Positions 9,037-17,841 of a stretch of 64,000 bases of DNA are shown here, piece after piece. The stretch covers positions 1 through 64,000 of the forward strand of contig DAISVY010000005.1 in NCBI GenBank assembly GCA_036826635.1, in the 5' to 3' direction. This DNA is from DAISVY01 sp036826635 (GTDB taxonomy: Bacteria > Zixibacteria > MSB-5A5 > GN15 > FEB-12). Below the pieces are notes generated by a model that saw only the letters and a list, made by a program, of their open reading frames with translations, ran no database searches and was not told the DNA's origin. The stretch's first letter is position 1; every line of letters begins with the position of its first letter. The position numbers and the translations under genes were made by a program.

Positions 9037-10596
9037 ATGAAACTGTTTCTCGACCGCAACAAGACCCTTCTGCCCCGTGTTGACGTTATCTTCCTGCTGG
9101 TCAGGGTGATGGCGTTATTGCTTATCTGTGGGCTCGGGCTGCTCGGCGATGAACAGGTATGGCGAGCGTGGCAGTTCTACGCTCTGATAGCGTCCTATAC
9201 CGCTTTGGTCGCCGTTATCGGTGCCGGTATCAGGGGCCGCATGGATATGAAGCTGTCGTACCTCGTTTCGGTGGTGTACGATCTGGCGGTTCTGCCTGTT
9301 TTGATTTATCATACCGGTGGCCTTGAGTCTACTTTTTACCTGTTCTTCTACGTGACAATTGCAATCGCCGCGTACATGCTGACCATTCCGTATGCCCTGA
9401 CCACGATAGTCCTGATGTGCCTTCTGTACTCTTACGTAACAAAGGACCAGTTGCATTTGGCCGAATGGTTCGGTTTCGCCATGCGGGTCGGGTTCATGTG
9501 GATTTTCTTCCTGGCGCTAACCTATGCCTCGGATTACATGCGCAAGTCGGAACACCGTTTGTTGAAGTTGTTTGACAAGCTCAATATGCGGACCTCGGAA
9601 CTCGAAAAATCACAGGCTCAGTTGGAGATGATATACGAGAACTCGCGCGTTTTGGCCGGGATTCTCGAGCCGGACGGCGTGGTGCGCGAGATCGTGCGTA
9701 TCATGGGTAATACCCTGCAATATACCTGCTATGCTATTGTGCTTCAGGACAAGAGCCGCGGTTATTATTACCGGGCCCGGTATCTGCATGGCCAGGCGAA
9801 TTTCCATCTGAAAGCCCTGCAGGTATCGTCGGACGACCTTATCGATAAGATCAGTCGGACTTCGGAAGCCGTCCGGGTCAATAACACCACCTCGCGGAAC
9901 GACTATAAACCACTCAATCCCGAGGCGCGATCCGTCATGTTCGTTCCGATGATGGCCCACGGTCAGTCGCAGGGTTTGCTTATCGCGGAATCGACCGAGG
10001 AGGGTTTCTTTACCGAGCGTGACGAACAGCTTCTGTCGGTGGTGGCGCGCTCGGCCGGCCTTGCGCTGGAAAATGCCGCGCTGCACAAGCGGACCGAAGA
10101 ACTCTCGATTATCGACGAATTGACGGAGTGTTACAACTACCGGTATTTCATACGCAAGTTGCAGGAAGAGAAAAAGCGTGCCGTCCGCTATGATTTGCCT
10201 TTGTCGATTATCATGGTCGATATCGACTGGTTCAAGAAACTGAATGACAGCTATGGTCATGAAGTGGGCAATCTCGTGTTGAAGGCGCTCGCCGGTATTA
10301 TCAAGCGGTGCGTGCGTGACGTGGATATTTTCGCTCGCTATGGCGGAGAGGAATTTGTCGTTATTCTGCCGCAGACGCCACAGCAGGAGGCTTACAGAAT
10401 CGGCGAGCGTATCAGGGAACAGGTCGAGACTCACGTTGTCGACGCCGGGTCGTCCGGTAAGCTTCGGATAACCGTATCGGTGGGGGTAAGTTCTTATCCC
10501 GAGAACGGTCGATCCGAAGAGGAACTGGTCTCGGTGGCCGATCAGGCTCTTTACGAGGCTAAAGATCAAGGGAAAAATCTGGTGTGTGTATCATAG
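9037..10596 (+). CDS. Membrane-bound diguanylate cyclase with GAF and GGDEF domains
   Basis: Makes cyclic di-GMP from two GTP. 519 residues: about six membrane helices (20-170), a short coiled coil (180-205), a GAF-like sensory domain (210-350) and a GGDEF domain (355-519). The active loop is GGEEF at 436-440, a functional variant, and the inhibitory I-site RxxD is present as RDVD at 427-430, five residues upstream. The substrate and metal region MVDIDWFKKLNDSYGH is intact. Enzyme activity with product inhibition is therefore expected. It stands 46 bases before nagZ in the same direction, so it may belong to the murein cluster. No clear Shine-Dalgarno site precedes the ATG. Confidence 0.9.
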   Translation: MKLFLDRNKTLLPRVDVIFLLVRVMALLLICGLGLLGDEQVWRAWQFYALIASYTALVAVIGAGIRGRMDMKLSYLVSVVYDLAVLPVLIYHTGGLESTFYLFFYVTIAIAAYMLTIPYALTTIVLMCLLYSYVTKDQLHLAEWFGFAMRVGFMWIFFLALTYASDYMRKSEHRLLKLFDKLNMRTSELEKSQAQLEMIYENSRVLAGILEPDGVVREIVRIMGNTLQYTCYAIVLQDKSRGYYYRARYLHGQANFHLKALQVSSDDLIDKISRTSEAVRVNNTTSRNDYKPLNPEARSVMFVPMMAHGQSQGLLIAESTEEGFFTERDEQLLSVVARSAGLALENAALHKRTEELSIIDELTECYNYRYFIRKLQEEKKRAVRYDLPLSIIMVDIDWFKKLNDSYGHEVGNLVLKALAGIIKRCVRDVDIFARYGGEEFVVILPQTPQQEAYRIGERIREQVETHVVDAGSSGKLRITVSVGVSSYPENGRSEEELVSVADQALYEAKDQGKNLVCVS

Positions 10597-10642
10597 AAAC
10601 GGATATAATATCCAAGCTGGGGGACCGTCTCGACGGCGTTGA

Positions 10643-11644
10643 ATGATGAAGAAGATTATTGAACGTATCGGCCAGTTGTTTGTGATCGGTTTTCACGGTG
10701 AAAAACCGACGCCGGACTTTTTGCAGTTTCTTGAAGAAGAACGTATCGGGGGGGTAATTCTCTTCGAGGACAACTGCCGGACTCATCTGGCGGCGCGCGA
10801 AAGCATAGAGAGGATCAAAGCGCACTGCAAAGGGAGTGTACCCTTTATCGCCGTCGATCAGGAAGGCGGCCGTGTCTGTCGCCTCAAGGGAGCCCCGGCC
10901 GCATACCGGAGTGCCTCGGAATACGGTCAGACCGGCAGCCTGGAACACTATCAGGAGGATTACTCCCGGGCTCTGGTGCTGATGGACTCGCTCGGGATAA
11001 ACCTGAACCTGGCTCCGGTGGCCGACATTTTTCTGGATAAGTGCAATCACTGTCTGGAAAGCAGGTGTTTCGGGCGGACCCCGGAAGAAGTGGCCCAATT
11101 CGTTGAGGTTTCGCTGAAAGTCGCCGCGGGTCAGGGGATGCTGTCATGCGTCAAGCACTTCCCGGGTCTCGGCGCCGCCGCAATTGATCCCCATGAAGCA
11201 ACCGCCAGTGCCGACTATGACATGTTGATCTGGAGACAGCGCGAGAAGATTCCTTTTGCTACGGCCGTGGAAGCGGGCGCGGATATGATAATGACCACCC
11301 ATCTGCTGCTGCCTAAGATCGACGATAAAATTGTCACCGGTTCCAGGAAAATAGTCTCGAGCATTATTCGCGGGGAACTGGGGTTTGACGGTCCGGTGAT
11401 TACCGATGACCTGTGCATGAAAGGGGCGGAGTCGCTGGGTTCAATCGGTGAACGGACGGTAGCCGCGTTTAACGCCGGGCATGATTTGTTGCTTTTTGGG
11501 CAGGATTACGAGGAATCGATGCGGGCCTACGATTATTTCGTTGATTCGGTGCGGCGCGGTGAAGTGTCGAAAGAAGCGCTGTCCGCCTCGCTTGACCGCG
11601 TGACAGGGATAAAATTCAAGCTGGGACACTCAGCGGTAAGCTGA
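10643..11644 (+). CDS. nagZ: Beta-N-acetylhexosaminidase, GH3 family
   Basis: Removes N-acetylglucosamine from murein fragments in the cytoplasm during cell-wall recycling. 333 residues, the usual size for single-domain NagZ. Landmarks: AVDQEGGRVCRL (70-81), KHFPG (171-175), the acid/base dyad Asp182 and His184 (IDPH) and the nucleophile Asp255 in VITDDLCM. No signal peptide. It is separated by one base from anmK, whose product acts two steps later on the released anhydro-sugar, which strongly supports the role. Confidence 0.92.
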   Translation: MMKKIIERIGQLFVIGFHGEKPTPDFLQFLEEERIGGVILFEDNCRTHLAARESIERIKAHCKGSVPFIAVDQEGGRVCRLKGAPAAYRSASEYGQTGSLEHYQEDYSRALVLMDSLGINLNLAPVADIFLDKCNHCLESRCFGRTPEEVAQFVEVSLKVAAGQGMLSCVKHFPGLGAAAIDPHEATASADYDMLIWRQREKIPFATAVEAGADMIMTTHLLLPKIDDKIVTGSRKIVSSIIRGELGFDGPVITDDLCMKGAESLGSIGERTVAAFNAGHDLLLFGQDYEESMRAYDYFVDSVRRGEVSKEALSASLDRVTGIKFKLGHSAVS

Positions 11645-11645
11645 C

Positions 11646-12839
11646 ATGTTGCTCAGGCGAATACTCGGCAGAAGACAACTCAGGGTACTTGGACTCAACT
11701 CCGGGACCTCGGCCGATGGTCTCGATCTTGCGGTACTTCGTATTTACCGTACTTCTCGAACAATAAAAATCGGTTTCGTGTCGGGGGCGACAAAGAAATA
11801 TCCACCGGCCTTGCGTGAAGCGGTGTTGAAACTGGCCGATGCCGACACTCCCCGGCTTGATGATCTGGTGCGTACTCACGAGGCACTGGGGCAGTTCTAT
11901 GGCCGGGCGGCGGCCGCGTTTATTTGCAGACTGGCCCGGCAGGGTGTGTCGGTCGACGTGGTGGCATCGCACGGCCAGACAGTGCGGCACCTTCCGGAGA
12001 TGGCACAACTGGCCGGTATGACCGTGCGCGGCAGTCTTCAACTGGGCTCACTCGAACAGATAGCCGCCCATACCGGGAAGCTCGTAACAGGTGATTTCCG
12101 ACCGGCTGATATCGCCCTGGGTAACGAAGGGGCACCGATTACGACCGCGGCAATGGCCCGTCTGTTTGCAGGCCGGGACGAATCGCGTCTTATCGTGAAC
12201 ATCGGGGGCATGGCGAATTACTTCTACCTGCCTGTCTCCAAGGGAACATGGGAGGCGGCCGACTGTGGTCCCGGCAATTCGCTGTCCGATTTGCTCTGCC
12301 GGGAATTGTTCAACGAGCCGTACGACCGCGGCGGGCGCCGGGCACTGGCCGGGAAAATGTCCGAACGTCTGCTGACTTCACTTCTGACCGATCCTTTCTT
12401 CAACGATAGCACAGTTTCAACCGGCCGGGAAAGATTCGGTCGATCTATGGCCGAAAAGATATTGTCATACGGCAGGAGGCACCGTCTGTCCGGTAACGAT
12501 CTCGTGGCCACGGCTGCCGAGCTGACGGCGGTAGCGATTGCCCGCAAAGTGCGACCTTACCTGAGGGATGATTGCGATGTTGCGAAATTATATTTGACTG
12601 GCGGAGGCTCGCACAACAGATTCTTTTCACGGCGATTGCGGCAACTGCTTGATTTTGAAGCAGTTTGTTCGATAAAAGAATTAGGATATGATCCCGATCT
12701 GGTCGAGGCCTGTGCTTATGCCGTGCTGGGCGAAGCCTGCCTTCGTTCCGAGGTGCTTCCGACCGGATTCGGTGCGATCAAGCCGCGGAAACTTAAGCCC
12801 GTATTGGGAAAAATTGTGCAGCCGCCCCAGAGGTCTTAA
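11646..12839 (+). CDS. anmK: Anhydro-N-acetylmuramic acid kinase
   Basis: Cleaves the 1,6-anhydro ring of anhMurNAc and phosphorylates it to MurNAc-6-phosphate, using ATP, in murein recycling. 397 residues, close to the usual ~370. The ATP-binding start GLNSGTSADGLD (16-27), the sugar-binding GDFRPADIALGNEGAPI and the later NIGGMANYF and ADCGPGNS motifs are all present. It follows nagZ after a single base and is followed by the SpoIID-domain gene after three bases, an evident operon. Confidence 0.93.
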   Translation: MLLRRILGRRQLRVLGLNSGTSADGLDLAVLRIYRTSRTIKIGFVSGATKKYPPALREAVLKLADADTPRLDDLVRTHEALGQFYGRAAAAFICRLARQGVSVDVVASHGQTVRHLPEMAQLAGMTVRGSLQLGSLEQIAAHTGKLVTGDFRPADIALGNEGAPITTAAMARLFAGRDESRLIVNIGGMANYFYLPVSKGTWEAADCGPGNSLSDLLCRELFNEPYDRGGRRALAGKMSERLLTSLLTDPFFNDSTVSTGRERFGRSMAEKILSYGRRHRLSGNDLVATAAELTAVAIARKVRPYLRDDCDVAKLYLTGGGSHNRFFSRRLRQLLDFEAVCSIKELGYDPDLVEACAYAVLGEACLRSEVLPTGFGAIKPRKLKPVLGKIVQPPQRS

Positions 12840-12842
12840 AAT

Positions 12843-14132
12843 ATGCCCACACCGAAAACACAATTGATCTCTGTCAAACGCATGACGAGATTATTCTTCC
12901 GCCTTGCGACCGGTTTGGTTTTGCTGGTCCTGTTGTGGAGTTGTGCCACCGTTCCGGGTTTGCAGGAGGAAGCGGCTTCCAGTTTTATCCGTGTTCCGTT
13001 CGTGCGCGTGCTGCTGGATGAACGTTCGGAGGAGTTGACCGTTTCGGCCGATGCCTCGTACGCCATCGAATGCCTCGTCGGCGGCAGCCAGGAAGTTTAT
13101 TACTCTTCTCAGCCGGTGAAACTTCGCAACAGCGGGCATTCCGTATCGGTGTACGATTACAAAAACAATCCGGTGTGTGAACACCTTGATGAGGTCAATA
13201 TCCTTCCGCGCGGCGGTAACAACCGGGTGCGGCTTGGCGGTAAGCGTTTTCGCGGCATTATGAGGGTTATGCCCAACGGCGAGGTGCTGCGGATTATCAA
13301 CATCGTTTATATGGAAGATTACCTTCGAGGCGTGGTTCCGCCGGAGATAGGCAATCGCACCAACGAAGAGATCGAGGCGGTGAAGGCCCAGGCGATAGCG
13401 GCACGTACTTACGCTATGTCGCATCTCAAGCAGTACGAAGGCGAGCCGTATGATATTAAGTCGAGCATTATGGATCAGCTTTACGAGGGGTTCAAGGTCG
13501 AAAATAAGCTGGTCAACCGGGCTATCGATGAAACCTGCGGTCGCGTGATAATGCATCACGACAAAATGATCAATGCCTATTACCACTCAACCTGCGGTGG
13601 TCATACCGACAACGTCACCGACGTGTGGGATAGACAGGAAGTCCCTTACCTGAAATCGGTCGATGACGGCACCGCTTGTTCCTGGTCCAAATACTATACC
13701 TGGCGCGAGGTTTTCACGGAACAACAACTGCGCGGGCGAATAGAGCAGTACCTGGCCTCCGATCGCGGCCGGGACCTTCGTATCGGGCCGATCACCGATG
13801 TCGTAATTACCGAGCGTACGGCCGGCGGTCGCGTGCGCACGCTGGAAGTCCGCACCGCTGACGATGTTTTCCATTTCCGAAAAGACCGTATTCGCTGGGT
13901 GATAGGCCGGACCTCGAACCCGGATTTAATACTTCCCTCGGCCGGTTTCAGCGTGGATATCGAGCGTGACAGCCAGGGTAATATCCTCAGGGTTATCTTT
14001 AACGGTCGTGGATACGGCCATGGAGTGGGGATGTGTCAGTGCGGGGCTATCGGGCACTCCCGGGAAGGCTGGGATTACGAGAAAATCCTGACCCATTACT
14101 ACACCGGGGTGGAGCTGAAGAAGCTGTACTGA
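12843..14132 (+). CDS. SpoIID/LytB-domain lipoprotein (amidase enhancer or lytic transglycosylase type)
   Basis: 429 residues. A hydrophobic segment ending in LWSC forms a lipobox, so this is a predicted lipoprotein. The SpoIID domain covers about 100-420: MEDYLRGVVPPEIG, AVKAQAIAARTYA, STCGGHTDNV, and the C-terminal GRGYGHGVGMCQCGA with its Gly-His-Gly signature. SpoIID of Bacillus is a murein transglycosylase acting on amidase-trimmed strands. In this operon with nagZ and anmK, a role in producing or trimming the fragments that are recycled is a sound inference. The ATG at 12843 is taken; an in-frame ATG at 12882 would give a shorter, more typical lipoprotein signal. Confidence 0.88.
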   Translation: MPTPKTQLISVKRMTRLFFRLATGLVLLVLLWSCATVPGLQEEAASSFIRVPFVRVLLDERSEELTVSADASYAIECLVGGSQEVYYSSQPVKLRNSGHSVSVYDYKNNPVCEHLDEVNILPRGGNNRVRLGGKRFRGIMRVMPNGEVLRIINIVYMEDYLRGVVPPEIGNRTNEEIEAVKAQAIAARTYAMSHLKQYEGEPYDIKSSIMDQLYEGFKVENKLVNRAIDETCGRVIMHHDKMINAYYHSTCGGHTDNVTDVWDRQEVPYLKSVDDGTACSWSKYYTWREVFTEQQLRGRIEQYLASDRGRDLRIGPITDVVITERTAGGRVRTLEVRTADDVFHFRKDRIRWVIGRTSNPDLILPSAGFSVDIERDSQGNILRVIFNGRGYGHGVGMCQCGAIGHSREGWDYEKILTHYYTGVELKKLY

Positions 14133-14162
14133 TCATAGGATTAAAGAGTTGCTTTCCGGAGC

Positions 14163-15626
14163 ATGCTTCACCAACATAACCACATGCGTTGCTTGCTTGT
14201 CATAGCCGTTGTGATATTGTGTGTCGGGATCGCTGAAGGTTCCGAGTCACAATACGCCGTCGGTGTCGGCGGCAGTTTCACGTATCTGACCGGCGGGGAC
14301 TTCTTCAGCTACGACGGTGAAATGGCGGTTGGCTTTTCGCTTGGTCATCGTCTCTCGTCGCAATGGTGGCTGGAGCTTGAGTATTCGCCACAGAAATATA
14401 CCAACGATACGGGAGTCGATTCTACCGGTTCGGTGGGTAATATCAGCAACAACACGCCGCTTGAGTTCAAAGTAACCCGGCTGGGGATACAGATCAATCG
14501 CCTGTTGCTGGGTGCGGAGCGCCGGTTCAACCTGACCGCCGGCGCGGGCGGGGGACTGATGGTCTGGAAGGCGGTCGATCCGAGCACCGACCGGTCGTTT
14601 GAGGTGCCGGGTAAAGATGACGAGATAACCGACTTCGCCGCCTCGGAGCTCTTTCTGGGCGGTTCGGCGGGCATATTGATCAAACCCATATCTTCGCTTT
14701 CGCTGCATCTTATCGGGCGGGTGGATTATCTGACCGGGGCCGGGGCCGAGTTTGAATCGGCCGTGAAATCGGCTCGTGATGACTGGTTTTTCGGAGGTAT
14801 GGTTAAGGTCTGTTTCCACTTTGGACGGGTGCAAAAGCGCCAGGAGTGGAAATCGGACGAAGCCTGGAGCGGTGTTGCCGCCGAAGTGACGGTGCCGCAG
14901 GGTAGCTGGGACAGCGATGGCGACGGTGTCCCCGACCAGCTTGATGAGTGTGTGAATACCCCCCGCGGGACCGCCGTTAATCGGCACGGCTGCCCTGTTG
15001 ACAGCGACCGGGACGGGGTGCCCGACGGTCTTGACGATTGCCCGGGTACGAGCAACGAGGCCTGTGGTCTGGTGGACATACACGGCTGTCCGGTAGACAG
15101 AGATTTTGACGGCGTGCCGGATTATAAAGATGCCTGCCCCACGGGTCCGGAAGGGGCCATGGTAGACGAGACGGGCTGTCCGCTTGACGGCGATCAGGAC
15201 GGTGTGCCGGATGGTCTGGACGACTGTCCTTATACCCTGTTCGGGGTGGAGGTGGATAAATACGGGTGTATTGATCTGGCCATGTTTTCGGAGCCGATGG
15301 TGCTCAATATCGCTTATGCGTCCGGTTCGTTTGAAATCGATCCGCACAATCGCGAGCGCATAAAGCGGTTGGCGGGGCTTCTCAATTTCGTTAAGGATAT
15401 CAAGCTGGAAATTAACGGCTACACCGATAATATCGGAACCGATCTGGCTAACCGAAAACTCTCGGAGAAGCGGGCTAATCGCGTTAAGGATTACCTTGTA
15501 TCGCTGGGCGTGGACGTTGAGCGTATTAAGACTTTTGGCCGGGGCGAGGTGGATTTCGTAGCTTCGAACCAGACGGCCGAAGGCCGCGCCCAAAACAGGC
15601 GCATTGAGATTATATTTTATCGATAA
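14163..15626 (+). CDS. OmpA-family outer-membrane protein with thrombospondin type 3 repeats
   Basis: 487 residues with an N-terminal signal peptide. Residues ~30-235 have the alternating pattern of an eight-strand OmpA beta barrel. Then come four thrombospondin type 3 calcium repeats (about 253-370), each of the form D.D.DGVPD..D.CP. The C-terminal ~110 residues are the peptidoglycan-binding OmpA domain, with INGYTDNIGTDLANRKLS and RANRVKDYL. It ties the outer membrane to murein, in keeping with the murein genes upstream, from which it is 30 bases away. Confidence 0.9.
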   Translation: MLHQHNHMRCLLVIAVVILCVGIAEGSESQYAVGVGGSFTYLTGGDFFSYDGEMAVGFSLGHRLSSQWWLELEYSPQKYTNDTGVDSTGSVGNISNNTPLEFKVTRLGIQINRLLLGAERRFNLTAGAGGGLMVWKAVDPSTDRSFEVPGKDDEITDFAASELFLGGSAGILIKPISSLSLHLIGRVDYLTGAGAEFESAVKSARDDWFFGGMVKVCFHFGRVQKRQEWKSDEAWSGVAAEVTVPQGSWDSDGDGVPDQLDECVNTPRGTAVNRHGCPVDSDRDGVPDGLDDCPGTSNEACGLVDIHGCPVDRDFDGVPDYKDACPTGPEGAMVDETGCPLDGDQDGVPDGLDDCPYTLFGVEVDKYGCIDLAMFSEPMVLNIAYASGSFEIDPHNRERIKRLAGLLNFVKDIKLEINGYTDNIGTDLANRKLSEKRANRVKDYLVSLGVDVERIKTFGRGEVDFVASNQTAEGRAQNRRIEIIFYR

Positions 15627-15646
15627 TCAGTTGCGGAGAGTTGGGG

Positions 15647-16198
15647 ATGTCATACAGCTTCAGCGGAGACATCGAGGAAGAAGGACAAAGTCGGTTTGCT
15701 TTGGTCATATTTCTGCCGGACGAACTGGAGCGTATGATCGCCCCGCTTCGCGAACGGTTTGACCCGGATTGTAACCTGATTCCCGCCCACGTCACACTGG
15801 TGTTTCCGTTTGTTTCCACTCGGTCGATTGATGACCTGTCCAAAGTAATCAGGTCCGAGACCGACCGGCTGGGCCCGCTGCAAATCGAACTGAATTCGAT
15901 TGCCGATTTCTACCCGGACTGTCCGATAATCTACTGGCGAGTCAAGCAGAGCGACACGCTTAACCGGCTATATCGTCTTTTTCATGCCCGGATTGATTTA
16001 CCGCTGCCGTACAAGGAGTTTCTGCCACACGTAACCGTGGCCCGCGAAATTTCGGCCGACCGGGTGGTGCTGGTGAAGGATGAGATAGCCGCGTATCTTC
16101 CCGATGAGACGTTCGAGACCGCGTCGATTGACCTGGTATCACCGGTGGCCAACCATCACTGGGTGTCGGTGGAGACGTTTCCCCTTATCGGTTTTTAG
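15647..16198 (+). CDS. 2H phosphoesterase, LigT/ThpR (2'-5' RNA ligase) type
   Basis: 183 residues with the two catalytic HxT motifs of the 2H phosphoesterase superfamily: AHVTL (His48, Thr50) and PHVTV (His128, Thr130). Members cleave cyclic phosphates or 2'-5' linkages in RNA or nucleotides. The ATG at 15647 has GGAG at a good distance; a TTG two codons earlier is less likely. It sits 20 bases after the ompA-like gene and ends the cluster at a strong terminator. The actual substrate cannot be told from the sequence. Confidence 0.85.
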   Translation: MSYSFSGDIEEEGQSRFALVIFLPDELERMIAPLRERFDPDCNLIPAHVTLVFPFVSTRSIDDLSKVIRSETDRLGPLQIELNSIADFYPDCPIIYWRVKQSDTLNRLYRLFHARIDLPLPYKEFLPHVTVAREISADRVVLVKDEIAAYLPDETFETASIDLVSPVANHHWVSVETFPLIGF

Positions 16199-16222
16199 CC
16201 GACTACAGAGCAAAAAAAAGAA

Positions 16223-16251
16223 GAAGCGACCCCGACCGGTCGCTTCTTTTT
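16223..16251. terminator. Intrinsic terminator, bidirectional in form
   Basis: Nine-base-pair stem gaagcgacc/ggtcgcttc (16223-16231 with 16238-16246), T-run after it and a run of A before it. It closes the murein cluster. The rest of the 16199-16541 gap holds the promoter at 16499-16527 and no gene. Confidence 0.9.
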
Positions 16252-16498
16252 GTATTCGAATCCGATGGCGCGAGCCTGTTTACCTGAGCGGCCGCCTGGA
16301 GCGCGAAAAAGGCAAAAGCCACAGCCGGGATAACAGCAATTTCCCGGACATACAACCTCCCCGGGGTAATAAATCCGGCCATAAACCCGGATACGGCCGG
16401 TTTGTTTCTGTGTTGATTTACACGAAGATGACAGGGGGGCGGCAAGTCAAGTCGTTTGAGTCGTTAGGGTGAAAAAAGGCTCGGCGGCGATAAATACC

Positions 16499-16527
16499 TT
16501 GCAAACCAATATAAAAACCGGTAGACT
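16499..16527 (+). promoter_or_regulatory. Candidate promoter giving a very short leader
   Basis: TTGCAA at 16499-16504, 17 bases, TAGACT at 16522-16527. The ATG at 16542 is 14 bases past the -10, so the leader would be only about eight bases. No good Shine-Dalgarno site is present. Confidence 0.45.
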
Positions 16528-16541
16528 TCGCAGGTACGGGT

Positions 16542-17753
16542 ATGCGTATTTTAATCGTAACACAACACTTTCCGCCCGAGCGGGGGGCCGTTCGCAGGCT
16601 GTTTGAATTCGCGCGACATTTTGTTCATTCCGGGCATGAAGTCTCCGTTCTTACGGCTATTCCCAATTACCCCGACGGTGTTGTTCCCAAACAATACCAG
16701 AAGAAGTTCTTCTATGTCGAAGATATGGAGGGCGTGAAGGTTTATCGTTCGTGGGTGCTTCCGGCTTCCAACAAATACCCGGGCAAGCGGATGGTGGGCT
16801 TTGTCATTTTCTTCTTCACCAGCCTGATCAACTCGTTTCGGATCAAGGACGATATTGATCTGGTTCTGGCCTCGGCTCCGCCGGTTAACACTCCCGTTAT
16901 CGGCTGGTTGCTGAGTAAGATTCGGCGGGCTCGCTTTATTATCGAAATTCGTGACCTTCAGCCCGAGTCGAGCGAGGATTTCGGGAATCTTAAGCGTTCG
17001 TTGTTCACTCGTCTGATCAAAAAGGTGATGCATACGCTGTATCGCAAGGCGGAGCGGATTGTTGCGGCTACTGATGGTATCGCCACCTATGTGCGCCAGT
17101 TGGGTATTCCGCCGGAACGCGTGGCCACGATCAAATCCGGGTTCAGTCGGGAGTTCTCGACCGCGGACTACAACGGTATTCGTAAGAAATTCGGATGGGA
17201 AGGCAAGTTTCTGATTCTCTACTCGGGGACGCTGGGTTGGGCGCACTCTCTGGAGACGGTGATAGAAGCCGCTCGTCGGCTGACCGATCAACCCGATATT
17301 CTGTTTGTGTTCGTCGGTGAGGGTGAAAAGCGCGGCATGCTTAAGGGGATGGTTCGGGATTACGGTCTCAAGAACGTCCACATGGTCGGGTCACAGCCGC
17401 TGGAAACGATACCCCATTTTCTCAAGGCGTCCAACGTGCTGATAGAGAGTCTCAAGGACGTACCGGTTACCAAGGGAACATTCCCGGCCAAGTTGTTCGA
17501 ATATATGGCTTCGGGGCGGCCAATTCTTTTCGGTTCCAACCGGGGTGAGGCCATACGAGAGCTGGAAACGGCCGGGGGAGCCCTCTCATTCAGCAGTGAC
17601 AATGTCGACCGTCTCTGTGATCTGATCCTCAAGCTCAAGAGCGGTGAGATCGACGGAGAGCAGTTGGGCCAGTGTTATCACCGGCATGCCATTACATACC
17701 ACCAGCGCGAACGCTGGGCCAGCGAGTATCTATCCTTCCTGAGCAAGCCGTGA
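16542..17753 (+). CDS. Glycosyltransferase family 4 (WbuB-like)
   Basis: 403-residue cytoplasmic GT-B enzyme. The N-terminal domain has the GT4 pattern HFPPERGAVRR, VLTAIPNYPDG and IRDLQPES. The C-terminal nucleotide-sugar domain has YSGTLGWAH, FVGEGEKR and LFEYMASGRPILFG with the conserved Glu near 330. WbuB relatives transfer aminosugars in surface-polysaccharide synthesis; the sugar here is unknown. It stands alone between a terminator and the cysteine desulfurase 88 bases on. The start lies very close to the predicted promoter, suggesting a near-leaderless message. Confidence 0.88.
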   Translation: MRILIVTQHFPPERGAVRRLFEFARHFVHSGHEVSVLTAIPNYPDGVVPKQYQKKFFYVEDMEGVKVYRSWVLPASNKYPGKRMVGFVIFFFTSLINSFRIKDDIDLVLASAPPVNTPVIGWLLSKIRRARFIIEIRDLQPESSEDFGNLKRSLFTRLIKKVMHTLYRKAERIVAATDGIATYVRQLGIPPERVATIKSGFSREFSTADYNGIRKKFGWEGKFLILYSGTLGWAHSLETVIEAARRLTDQPDILFVFVGEGEKRGMLKGMVRDYGLKNVHMVGSQPLETIPHFLKASNVLIESLKDVPVTKGTFPAKLFEYMASGRPILFGSNRGEAIRELETAGGALSFSSDNVDRLCDLILKLKSGEIDGEQLGQCYHRHAITYHQRERWASEYLSFLSKP

Positions 17754-17841
17754 TTCGCGGCTCAATCTTCCTCTTTCTCCGCAATCATTCGCGTGGTATA
17801 TTAGCTGCCGGATTCATTGAAAAAAACGACGGAGTTGCCGT

